DNA of 64,000 nucleotides from Chara braunii (lineage: Eukaryota > Streptophyta > Charophyceae > Charales > Characeae), in assembly GCA_003427395.1 (NCBI GenBank), contig BFEA01000108.1, positions 2,907,891 to 2,971,890 on the forward strand. The letters run 5' to 3'. The notes under the pieces were generated by a model. The model did no database searches. It saw only the letters and a list, made by a program, of their open reading frames with translations, and was not told the origin of the DNA. Position 1 is the first letter of the stretch; every line of letters begins with the position of its first letter. The translations under genes and the position numbers were made by a program. This document shows, piece after piece, positions 34,757 through 44,700 of this stretch.

Positions 34757-35416
34757 TATCGAAATGACTCCAAATGACCGTGCGTTCTATTCGGAGGAGG
34801 CCAGGGGCTATAGGTGCGGAGGGACGCATTTGCATTGCAGACCGACAAACAGACAAACGGAAACGCACTCGCGAAATGTGCGAAATGAGAATGTATGTCC
34901 TCCAAGATCGCGGACAGATACCTCCGCCCGTGCGGCGAGCTTGTATTCCCGCGTGGCGCTTTTCGGATCGAACACATGTTTGTAACTCAACTGTTCGTGG
35001 GAGCGCCAAGTCAACTAGGCAAGCTGGTTTTTTTTTTTTTTTTTTTTTTCTTTACGAGGAGAATCAATTCCTTTTTTTGGTTTTGGAAAGCTTAGACATT
35101 TATTTCACCAACAGAACAATGGGACAGAGGCCGGCGACATCACAAATCGACCCGGAGTTATCCTGGCAGCCTCAGCCAGTAGAGAGAGAGAGAATCAATT
35201 AAGGAGATGTGGAAACAAACCAAACGGTAGTTCCGGGTGAGCCGCGTGAGTCAGGGGGTGGGGAAAACGACAATTCGGGGGAAAAAAAACCAGAAAAACA
35301 GGACGACAATTCGGTAGTGCCGCCCCTCCTGATGCTGCGAATCCCGGCCCTTCCGACCAAATCGAATCCAGAGGGGTGCAACCCACAGACAGATGCACAA
35401 ACAATGCACAATTTTA

Positions 35417-35940
35417 GGGCCTCGCCACACCACTCTTGAAACAGGGAAATGTCTTTTTTTTTTTTCTTTTTTTTTTTTTTTGTCAGAGTTTTTTTTTTTT
35501 TTTTCTGCACAGAATACCATAACTCTGAATTAGGGCCTCGCCACACCACTCTTGAAAACTCGTTTTCAAGAGTTGGTGCATCGCCAGACAGCCTCTCGAA
35601 ACTTGGGGCAGTCAAGGGCTGTCAGAGCAGCTCTTGAAACCCTTTCAAGAGCAGCTCTCTAAAGATGGGAAACCCCAGCCTGCAACTCGTGCGTTTTCAA
35701 GCATCCTCGGCCGAACCCGTGAGGGACTTTCGATGTTCGAGAGTTGTCAGGCCGTTATCCTGACGCCATTCGGAAAAAACAAAGCTGTACGACTGTCTTT
35801 TTTCATCGGTTGTCCAACACCATCGCCCTTTCGAGAGTGCTGTGTGGTGAGGGGCCGGAAACTCTTGAAAACCCAACTCTTGAGAACGTCTGACAGCTCT
35901 TGAAAAAATTCCCCGTTTCAAGAGTGGTGTGGCGAGGCCC
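35417..35940. mobile_element. Tourist/Harbinger-like MITE 3 with a nested left end
   Basis: Left end GGGCCTCGCCACACCACTC at 35417 and its inverse ending at 35940 (AGTGGTGTGGCGAGGCCC) are flanked by TTA (35414-35416, 35941-35943). A second identical left end begins at 35533, also preceded by TTA, and a degenerate right end lies near 35853. Both suggest a nested or partly duplicated copy. No gene inside. Confidence 0.65.
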
Positions 35941-36003
35941 TTACCTGGCCGGTCAGCTTCAATGACGATATCTCAAGGGCGTCGCCCTTTCAAGAGTTGC
36001 ATT

Positions 36004-36195
36004 GGGCCTTGCTGCGCTACTCTCCACACGCACAAAAGACAAAAACTGTGGCGGCGCGTCTTTCATCCTTGCGCAGGGGCCATGCTAATCTTTCCAATTT
36101 TAACGGATGTGCCAAAGGACGCGGGGCGTCTTTCCATGTTCTAGCAGAAGATTCATTCTCGTTTTGCACCTTTGTTGAGTAGTGCAGCGAGGCCC
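36004..36195. mobile_element. Tourist-like MITE 4 carrying a U6 snRNA fragment
   Basis: Inverted ends GGGCCTTGCTGCGCTACTC and GAGTAGTGCAGCGAGGCCC match at 17 of 19 bases. The interior has a U6-derived segment flanked by the direct repeat GCGTCTTTC (36056-36064 and 36126-36134). The element at 16417 is the same layout without the segment. A 3-base target duplication is not evident (ATT left, AAG right). Confidence 0.65.
36065..36120 (-). pseudogene. U6 snRNA-derived pseudogene fragment
   Basis: On the minus strand the segment reads GGCACATCCGTTAAAATTGG then AAAGATTAGCATGGCCCCTG then CGCAAGGATGA, matching plant-type U6 from near its 5' end through the 3' internal stem-loop region. Eleven bases between GGAA and AGATTAGC, covering the ACAGAGA box, are missing. 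The 3' tail after GGATGA does not match U6. ACAGAGA recognises the 5' splice site, so this copy cannot work as a spliceosomal RNA. Confidence 0.85.
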
Positions 36196-36454
36196 AAGTT
36201 TTCGGCCAATAGCCACACAGCTCTCATGAAACGACGACAGTGGTGGAGAACGGATGCACCCAAAAAAAAAAAAAAGGAAAGGAATTAAAATAAAAAAAAA
36301 AACAAAAAAAAAAACCAGGGATTGTGTCATGTCCTCTTTACTTTTTCTTCCTCTTTATTTCATAGGACATCTTTTTGAAGAGTCATCACAGTGGACACCT
36401 TTTGTGCCTGGCCGGTGATGCCAAGCCCGACGGGGTACTCTACTCATCCTTTTT

Positions 36455-36519
36455 GTAAGGGACGCCGGGCCCGCTTCCCGGCTTGTACAATAAATTCTGA
36501 AAAAAAAAAAAAAAAAAAA
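36455..36519 (+). repeat. Retroelement 3' tail with stem-loop, copy 2
   Basis: GTAAGGGACGCCGGGCCCGC continues TTCCCGGC: stem GCCGGG/CCCGGC with loop CCCGCTT. TACAATAAATTCTG and about 20 A follow. Confidence 0.65.
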
Positions 36520-36533
36520 GGATGCAAAAAGAC

Positions 36534-36585
36534 AGTAAGGGACGCCGGGCCCGTTTCCCGGCATGATCATATAAACAATTTTCGT

Positions 36586-36653
<68 letters not shown>
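36534..36653 (+). repeat. Retroelement 3' tail with stem-loop, copy 3, long poly(A)
   Basis: The same stem-loop with loop CCCGTTT, then ATAAACAATTTTCGTC and about 66 A. This is the second of two tail-like units in tandem. Confidence 0.7.
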
Positions 36654-36655
<2 letters not shown>

Positions 36656-37074
36656 GGCCGTACAGCTTTGTTTTTTTTTTGAATAGCGTCCGGATTAAAA
36701 TCAACAGTCATTTAAAAAAAATAAAAAAAATCAGTAGTCATTTTAAAAAAAAATAAAAAAATCAATAGTCAAGGACAAACTGTGTCCAGATCCGCTGAAT
36801 GTCCGATTGACCTTGAGTCAGCGGCAAGACTCCGCAAGAAGTACTTAGGCCATACTCACAGGGGGACCAAAAGTCTCAAAAAATTGAGGCGTTTGGTTCG
36901 TTTTTTTTTAGGCATTTGCTCCCCGTGTGGTCACACGAGCGGACCTCATCCAGAAGGGACAAAGTAGCGACCCTGACACTTTGCACTCAGGGCAAGTTCG
37001 TCCGGTCAGACGGGGGAGCACCAAACAAAAAGATGGATTTTTTTTTTTTTTTTTTTTTTTTTTCAGGCCAGTAT

Positions 37075-37559
37075 GGGCCTTGTTCCACTACTCGCGACTT
37101 AGTTCCACTGCATCGCCAATAGCCATGAAATGGACTCTGCCAGAATTTGGGTCTGAAATCACTTGGCGATGTGTCGCCAAGGCTTTCCATTTCCACTGCC
37201 TGCAACAGCCCTTCGTGGAGGGCGCTACTCCTCACCCCTCCGCGAAATGCTTCGTGTGGCCATTGCCCCTGACACAGCGGTCCCGACAGTCGACCTGCGT
37301 TGTCCCCTAGTGTTGGCGAGTTTTCGCTGCACCTGGAGTGATTTCCAGTCCGAGTACATGGTGAAGAGAAGGCCGCCACCGTTCCATTAGCCCGCCATCC
37401 GCCACAGTCCGGGAAGCAGGCCGGGACAGCAACCACAGCGCACGTGGCGGCGGCGATGTAATGGAACCAAGAGCCATTTTCCGCCAGAAAAACACACTTT
37501 TCGGCCTCGCCAAGTCTCGCCACTGTTTGTGGCGGATGGAGAGTAGTGGAACGAGGCCC
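37075..37559. mobile_element. Tourist-like MITE 6, left arm of palindrome
   Basis: Ends GGGCCTTGTTCCACTACTC and GAGTAGTGGAACGAGGCCC, flanked by TAT (37072-37074 and 37560-37562). Its sequence is the near-complement of 37602-38191. Confidence 0.7.
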
Positions 37560-37563
37560 TATA

Positions 37564-38191
37564 GGGCCTCATTCCACTACTGGCCATCCGCCACAAACAG
37601 TGGGCCTCTTTCCACTACTCTCCATCCGCCACAAACAGTGGCGAGACTTGGCGAGGCCGAAAAGTGCAATTTTCTGGCTGAAAGAGCCTCGTTCCACTAC
37701 TGGCCATCTGCCACAAAGAGTGTCGAGACTTGATGAGGCCGAAAAGTGCGTTTTTCTGGCGGAAAACGGCTCTTGGTTCCATTACATCGCCGCCGCCATG
37801 TGCACTGTGTCTGCTGTCCCGGCCTGCTCCCCGGACTGTGGCAGATGGCGAACTAATGGAACCATGGCTGCCTTCTCTTCACCATGTACTCGGACTGGAA
37901 ATCACTCCAGGTGCAGCGAAAACTCGCCAGCACTAGGGGACAACGCAGGTAGACTGTCAGGACCGCTGTGTCAGGGGCAATGGCCACACGAGGCATGTCG
38001 GGGAGGGGTGAGGAGTAGCGCCCTCCACAAAGGGCCGTTGCAGGCAGGGGAAATGGAAAGCCTTGGCGACACATCGCCAAGTGAGTTCAGAACCAAATTC
38101 TGACAGCATCCATTTCGTGGCTATAGGCCATCCAGTGGAACGAAGTCGCATCCGCCATGCCTGGCGGATGGCGAGTAGTGGAACGAGGCCC
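37564..38191. mobile_element. Tourist-like MITE 7, right arm of palindrome
   Basis: Ends GGGCCTCATTCCACTACTG and GAGTAGTGGAACGAGGCCC, flanked by ATA (37561-37563 and 38192-38194). Near its left end the terminal sequence is repeated (about 37602 and 37687), so about 100 bases are duplicated relative to MITE 6. Confidence 0.7.
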
Positions 38192-38326
38192 ATAAAGCGT
38201 GGGCCTTCTCTACAACGTAAATGTTTCTGGTCGCACTTTCAGTTGTTTGGCGTGCTGTCTTCTTCGTCCACGATTCTCTTCAATTCGCGAACAGTTACTT
38301 CAAAAAAAAAAAACGAAAGGTAATTT

Positions 38327-38528
38327 GAGACCACCTCTGGAGGTGGTCTCAGTGGTCTCAGGGCATACTCACACGGGGACCTATACTCCCAAAATCCCCA
38401 AAAAACAGGGAAGAGGCGGGTCACACGGATCTACCAAATTCGGAAATGTACTATTCCAGTGCCCATTTGTCAGCGGCCTGGGAAGCCGCGGGGCAAGGGA
38501 TTTTGCGGTCACCTCTGGAGGTGACCGC
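38327..38528. repeat. Pair of 24-base near-palindromes
   Basis: 38327-38350 (GAGACCACCTCT then GGAGGTGGTCTC) and 38505-38528 (GCGGTCACCTCT then GGAGGTGACCGC) share the centre ACCTCTGGAGGT. They keep self-complementarity with different outer bases. Confidence 0.7.
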
Positions 38529-38918
38529 GAGGTGACCGCAAATTTCCTTTTTCTTTTTTGCATTTTCTTTAAAAATTAGCAAAAATTTGTTCACAAAAGT
38601 TCTTGCACAATTCGTGGATGGAGCCGTGTGACCAGCCAAGTACCAAATCCCCATTTCTCCAGACAGTCGCGACCTTGTCCCATCTGAAAAGGTACAGCAG
38701 TGTGACGTGAACCATGACCAAAACCTCAAATCGACCCTTCCCAAATCCGCATATTTTGCGGATTTGGGGTAGCCGTGTGTATGCCCTCAAGGTGGTCTCT
38801 AAAAGGGTCCTCCTGACCATTTGAGGCATTTGGGTAGCGGGCCTCTCCAGTGTGACCTGAAAACAGACTCAAATTTTGGGATTTAGGGTCTTTTGGTCCT
38901 CTTGTGAGTATGCCCTTA

Positions 38919-40054
38919 GTCATGGACTTAGGTGAAGATGGATACGCCGAACTCGAAGTAGTCTGTGCAGAAACTCCCTGGTGCCCATGGTGCAGGCAAC
39001 ATTTCCACTCGGAAGATGACGAGATTTGTCCTGCCCGTGAGAATAATTCCTATGCAAAAGTGTGACGAACTATTTTCTGTAATCGCGCGACTTTCTGCAC
39101 GGAGCTGGTTGAGGAAATACGACGAGTTGAGTGGGTGAGCTGTGGGAAGATGGGTCGGCCGAGCAAATTGCATGGATGTCCTCGTTTCTTTTCCGTTTTC
39201 TACTGGGAATGTCGGATCGGTGTCAGGAAGATCCCGTACCAACGGTTGGATAGTCGCGCCTTAGTGAGCACGAGAAATAACTGTACCATAGCTTCTTTTT
39301 TGTTTTGTTGTGAGCCCTGGGAATTTTGGCGTGATCATCGCGCGGGAATATCGTTTTTTTAATTTTCAATTGATGTCGAGCCCCCACGGGCTCTCAGAAT
39401 TGTTTTTCTATTTGCAATTTGGACTTAAGCTAGGAATTTAGGCACCTTCTGAATTTTGCTGCGCGACGCTTCCTGCTTATGCACGCCTTGCCGCGACAAG
39501 ATCCGGGTTCTGACTTCTTTTTGGACGTAACTGTCATTTTTTGTGGACGCGATTGTAACTATATCTTTCTTCCTTCTTGGTTTTTTCGCGTTTGCCCGCC
39601 TTCTCCTTCTTCCTCGCCTTACGTACTCTATTCTAATTGGCTGAAGCGTCTGCATGACCGGATCGCTGCGTGGAGTGTGGCTACGACCCCCACGCCGCGG
39701 CCTGACCACGCAGACGTAGGCACTTCCTTTTTTCTTCTCTTGTCCACTCGGGCTTAATCCCGTACCTTTCGCGCAGGTATGCATGCTATAAATTTCACAA
39801 GCCCGATTAGTTGGCTCTCTGAGAATTTCGAGGTTAGCGCAATCAGTGAGGGTCGGCTAACAAACAAGTTTTGGAAGGTGAGTGAGTGTGAGAGTTGGCC
39901 GATCCGACGAGCTGGTGTCGGGTATGCGGGGTTCACGTGCGGGGCCGCGACGGACTGTGGCGCACGGGCGAACCTGGCTTGCATGCTCAAACCAAGCGGA
40001 GTGACAACTCTATGTTGATGCGAGACGACCGACTGCCCGCATTGGGAGTGTGGA

Positions 40055-40056
<2 letters not shown>
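38919..40056. other. No gene recognised
   Basis: Ordinary sequence with a short hairpin (GAGCCCCCACGGGCTC at about 39379). No frame has recognisable domains. Confidence 0.5.
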
Positions 40057-40106
<50 letters not shown>

Positions 40107-40221
40107 NNNNNNNNNNNNNNNNNNNNNNNNNNNNNNNNNNNNNNNNNNNNNNNNNNNNNNNNNNNNNNNNNNNNNNNNNNNNNNNNNNNNNNNNNNNNNN
40201 NNNNNNNNNNNNNNNNNNNNN

Positions 40222-40300
<79 letters not shown>
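40057..40300. repeat. (GA)n microsatellite containing a 115-N gap
   Basis: GA repeats on both sides of undetermined bases 40107-40221. This is clearly an assembly gap within one microsatellite. Confidence 0.95.
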
Positions 40301-40301
<1 letters not shown>

Positions 40302-41935
40302 TTGTGAGTTCGGGATGAGGTTCCTTCTTTTGCTCGTCTATATAATTTTGGCTTCTGCTATGGTCGATTTCTGTCGCGGCCTTTTTGACCTTTCCTTGTA
40401 AATCGTTTCGAATTTTCGTTGCTGCTTTTGCCTCGTATGGATGCATGAATGGGTGTGAACTCTTCTTCATTAATGACCTTTTCGGATTCCCGATCTTGTT
40501 TTGCGATGCTTGTCTAATTCTATCCTCCATCTGCATCTGATTGAAAGCATTCGCTATGGATATCTGGGTTCTTTTTGTTCGTCCGTGATCGTCATAAAGC
40601 TGCCGAGAACGTTGTGAGATATTGATTGTCATTCCCCCCCCCCTTTTTTTTTTTCTTTTCTCTCCTTTTCGTCACATGAATGGTATGGATATGAATGAAA
40701 CATCTGAATCTCACTCTACCTACCATAAGTAGGATAGTTGCATGTAGGATACGATCGTTCTCGCGAACACAGGAAACCCGCTCAGGCGCACGCTCACCTA
40801 CGACCGTGATCTCGGAAATCCAAGTCGTGGCGTACTCGCTGTCGGGGCAGAAACCCTTACAAGGGTATCTGCCGGTATTTTGACGGCTCGCGGGAAGGCG
40901 CCGTTCTATCCGTAACATGACGGGACGTCGGTGAGCGAAAAAGGGACAAAGTGAAGATAATCCGCCACGGCGCGGCAAAAGATTTCATGGGTTTCCCAAC
41001 CCCCTGTACACATTTACATTTCTTTTCTTATCGGGTATTGACCTGCGTCTGTCTTTTCTAAATTTGTTACTCAGACTCTAGGGTTGGGTACCCAAGTGGC
41101 TGTAAGAAGGGCAGTTGACGCTACCAAGGCATACCGCGGCAGGTACCACTAAAGGAAGGAAGTCGCGACGACGGAGACGTCGGGGGTACCATTCCCCTTC
41201 GCCCCCACCATCAAAGCGACGCACTACGACCTAAACAAAAGGTTGCCGCGTGGCCCATCGGCCGCGCAATTCAGGGTCCATCGAAGGAAAAGACCAACGT
41301 TAGAAGTACTTGAAGCACGACTGCAAACATAGGAGAAGGGGGAGATCTGGGAAGGGGGAGATCTGAGAAGCGGGCGCTCGAGTTAAAGGCCTATCCGAAA
41401 AGACTATTGAAGAGGACCTGCCCTACCGCAATCCCTATAGGACTCAACCCCGCTCCCACGCCATGTGTGCACGCCGTGCCATTTAACTAGGCTAAGTGGG
41501 TGTCCGGGTAATATGAGAGGAAGCCGCGAAGATAAGGCACGAAGGGACCAATCATTCCCCAACAATGCACGATAATCTAAAGAGAATGGGGTCGCGCGAC
41601 CGATAGGCTGCACAATTCAGAGCTCGACGGTTGAAAACAGCCGCACCGGGCAATGGCCCGGAGGCGGCGTGATAACAGGCAAAACTAAAGGTTGAAGTTA
41701 AAAATTCATCTAGGAAATTTACCGGTAAAAACACACCCTATCTGAGTTTCTATAGGCCTAACCTCGCGCCGGCGTTATACCTACCTACCCCACTGCCCAC
41801 CTAGGCTAAGAGGGTATGTGGGCGGTGCAGGGGGAGAAGCGGGATGTGGAAAAAAAACTTAAAAGAACGTGCCTCAGAAAAATTAGTGAGCTACCCGACG
41901 TATACCTTTCTTATAGAAGCAGCACTCCTACCTGT

Positions 41936-42238
41936 ACCGTGGTGGAGGCTAGCCCAGTAGGTTTGGAGGTGGGATGATAAGATGCAGACAAATGGATCGA
42001 ACCCACCTCCGACCACCGGGCTAACTCCCTTTTTGGGCAGGATCGCGGAGCCCGAGGAAAGGATGCCTCGACAGTAGTGGGGGAGCACCTCGTCTACTGA
42101 GACACATACCGGCGGTGCTCCCTCTTAAACCGTGGAAAGAGCTAGCCTAATGGGTTTGTGGGCGAACTGACAACGACTATGCACGGGGATCGAGCCCACG
42201 CGCCCCCACCGACAGGCTAGCTCCTTTTCGTGGAGCAG
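41936..42238. repeat. Two related hairpin modules with tRNA-like boxes (5' LTR)
   Basis: Modules at about 41936-42040 and 42128-42238 both read ACCGTGG...GCTAGCC...GGGTTTG... GATCGA.CCCAC...CCACCG...GGCTA.CTCC. Each is foldable, with GAGCTAGCC pairing GGCTAGCTC in the second. On the minus strand each has a GGTTCGATCC-type box near TTAGCCCGGTGG. The 3' LTR has the same pair at 55175-55277 and 55368-55472. Confidence 0.55.
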
Positions 42239-42621
42239 AAGAGCGCCTCACTAAGAACCACGCGATCTGGGAAAATCCCGCAGCCGAAAATCCGCCCGCG
42301 CGGCAAACTTTCAGCCCCTGCCCGATTACGGGTGGGCTCGATCTCTGGGCAACGGGGTAGAAGGACCCCGTAACCGTTGGGAGGAGGAACCTAAGGGGAA
42401 AGAAAATCCGATCAGCGTGTCTGCACTGCGGGGCAGTGCGGGGATTCGAACTTGGGGCGATGGCGTGAGGAGAGCGAAAAGCGCGTTAAAACAAACACGA
42501 GGGTGCGCCACAGAAGGATGAGCGGTCTCAGGGAGAAGTTTTCCAATTTCCGTAGGCCTTGTGGGACCAAGACGCGATAGGAATCGCCCTACTATTCGTC
42601 TGCGCACGCTCGACGTCATTC

Positions 42622-42630
42622 TATATAAAG
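42622..42630 (+). promoter_or_regulatory. TATA box, 5' LTR
   Basis: TATATAAAG in a context conserved in the other LTR (55851). It lies about 150 bases upstream of the ATG of the first LTR ORF and would set transcription start near 42650-42660. Confidence 0.6.
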
Positions 42631-42777
42631 CCCAACCTCTCGTATATTTCACTTCACTACAAAGGCTCTTATGTTGTCAGTTCCTTTCCAGGACGACAAT
42701 GAAAGTTAGTTTGGCGTGACCTCCATCGCTTATCGTGCCAAACCTTGGCTAAGGGAGTGAGTCGGCCAGCTGGAAAA

Positions 42778-43353
42778 ATGGGGGCGCGGGTAGCAAACAA
42801 CTCGGGTACCGCAAGCAGTGCTGCCTCGAGCAGTTCACAACGAAGAATCGTGACAGTTGCCACCACCAAGCTGTTTCCGAGCAAGACAAAGGCAAGGGCG
42901 TCGGCTGTAGCCTTGGGAGGATTTAGTCAAGGATGGGTGAGAGTCGGCCGCATGGTCTTCCATCCAGCGGACGTCTATCCGACCGCGGTGGAGCTAAGGG
43001 AAGACCAAGGAACCCTTGAGGACCCGCCGTGAATTTACGCATTTGTGACTACGACCATGAAGCTGGGACTAAGCGTTCGGGTCTTCCCCCTTAGGAAGAA
43101 GCATTGGATCGACGTCGGGGTCGTCTACGATGTCGTGAACGAGACGATCCATCGCAAGTTCGAGGACGAGATCATGTGGTTGTCCCTACACATTATGACA
43201 AACCACCACGCTCGGCAGGGGCCATTTGTGTACATTGAGCATTATGATCGCGTTGGTCCGTTTGATGTCGGATTCCATGTCGCAGAGAGATGTGACGATG
43301 AGGCCCTCCAGCGGCAGGAGGAGAATTTGCTAAAACTCTTTTGTATTTCATGA
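42778..43353 (+). pseudogene. LTR-internal ORF a (5' LTR copy), one stop
   Basis: An ATG at 42778 opens MGARVANNSG and a frame of about 190 codons to a TGA at 43351. It is interrupted by one TGA at 43030, where the other LTR has CGA. The protein contains RVGRMVFHPADVYPT, RKKHWIDVGVVYDVVNE and GPFVYIEHYDRVGPFDVG. I do not recognise the family and see no signal peptide or membrane segment. Being sense-oriented and just downstream of the TATA box, it could be translated first from an LTR transcript. Confidence 0.5.
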
Positions 43354-43637
43354 TGACTCTTTCGTGGCACAGGATGGCAGGAGCTCGACGCGACTTGACG
43401 TTTCCTAGGTATCCTTTGATACGGGAAACGACTGATGATGATCGCATCGCCAGGGCGGACGGGATATCAATAGTATTCGATGGGGCTCCGATCCGATGGT
43501 TCGGCTTCGTGGAGATCGTCAACGGCGGACGCGGGTTTCTTCCGGAGGCGCGATCAGAGATTCGGCCAAGCGAGATTCGACGTCCTAACGAGGTGCATGG
43601 GCATACATTGTATTTTCGCCGCACCTCGAACATGTAA
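43350..43637 (+). CDS. LTR-internal ORF b (5' LTR copy)
   Basis: A frame of about 95 codons, starting with MMTLSWHRM, overlaps the end of ORF a (ATGA-type overlap) and runs to a natural stop after YFRRTSNM. It is open in both LTRs. Segments include RDLTFPRYPLIRETTDDDR and FVEIVNGGRGFLPEARSEIR. Unknown family. It may be the C-terminal part of the ORF a protein separated by a frameshift in an ancestor. Confidence 0.4.
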   Translation: MMTLSWHRMAGARRDLTFPRYPLIRETTDDDRIARADGISIVFDGAPIRWFGFVEIVNGGRGFLPEARSEIRPSEIRRPNEVHGHTLYFRRTSNM

Positions 43638-44534
43638 CTCATCTCTCGAGTCATTGCCGGAGCACTCTTCAGGGCCTCCGTTCCTTTGGTTTCTAGATGC
43701 CTCGGCTCGACACCTTCGACACCTAGGTGTACCTTTTTGGTCCATTTTGTTGACAACTCTTTGGCGGGAGGGCGGATAGCGGAAACTCTACATCGCGAAC
43801 AATCTACGACTATGATGGCGAAGACGAGTGCGGAAGTTGGCAATCAACGAGGCACTCATCATGCGACGTGCTCGGCTGGGTAGACGCATCGAGGCGACTT
43901 ACGTGCTTACGGTCGCTCACCTTCCTTTATAAGTCCCTTTTGATTGGATCGGTAGAAAATTGGTAGCTAGCTATGCTCCTCGGAATCATCAGGTTTCGAC
44001 CGTAAGGGGTATGAAATATAGTAAGCCTCGATCACCTTAGTGGTGTCGACCAGGAAAACGAGGTCAGTCCGCTGCTATGATTATCTATTCCTGCGACGAT
44101 TTTCGCTGGTGTCATGATGAGGGGCGACGACGGCACAAAGGTTTTACCTTTTTCCTTTTTTTGTATATACTTGGTTGGGATGCATTCATAGTTAGTCAAT
44201 GACTTCTACATTAGGCAGACCGTAAATTGTACAGGTGAAGGGAAGCCATGAAAAATAATAGAGGTAAACATGGACACGTCGTCATGGAGTGATATTTGCT
44301 TTGAAGTTCGATTAAGCACGTTGTGAATGTCGATGGCGACTTTCTTATCGACCGTATGTGCATCAATCGTGGGACGCTTTCGAAAACTTTCTCTTCAGTT
44401 TTGCGTGACGGTGGGAGTAAAGGATTTTGTAATCCTTGCGAAGGACTGTCACTTGGTTGCTAAGACAAGTTGTCGTCTATGTATGGCACCTGCGAGCTCT
44501 GTTCGCAAACATTTACGAGTACCTTGGTTGCAAA

Positions 44535-44700
44535 AGTTATGTGCTTGTTTGCGACGTCTATGTGTATCTAAGTTGTCACATTTATGTGCTTGCTTGCGGC
44601 GTCTATATGTAACTCAGTTGTTACATCTATGTGCTTGTTTGTGACGGTTATGTGTATCTCAGTTGCTACATTCATGTGCTTGGTTGCGACTTCTGCATGT
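44535..44700. repeat. 45-bp minisatellite in 5' LTR
   Basis: TTATGTGCTTGTTTGCGACG and related text repeats every 45 bases (GTGCTTG at 44541, 44586, 44631, 44676). The other LTR has it at 57804-57965. Confidence 0.8.

Larger units (their letters stand above)
36848..38915. mobile_element. Harbinger-like element with nested palindrome (2.07 kb)
   Basis: Left end GGCCATACTCACAGGGGGAC at 36848 and right end GTCCTCTTGTGAGTATGCCC ending at 38915 are inverted and similar. TTA flanks both (36845-36847, 38916-38918). The inner half carries elements 37075-37559 and 37564-38191. A further GGGCATACTCACA left end lies at 38361, so a shorter related copy may be nested at the right. No transposase. Confidence 0.55.

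Noticed and set aside
34800-35200. Protein gene near the Tourist elements
   Set aside because: Several overlapping frames of similar length on both strands, none with domain-like sequence.
39754-40632. Long frame across the second gap
   Set aside because: It consists of translated GA/TC microsatellite and undetermined bases.
42326-43843. Minus-strand frames in the LTRs
   Set aside because: They mirror the better-supported sense ORFs and lack an independent promoter or motif.
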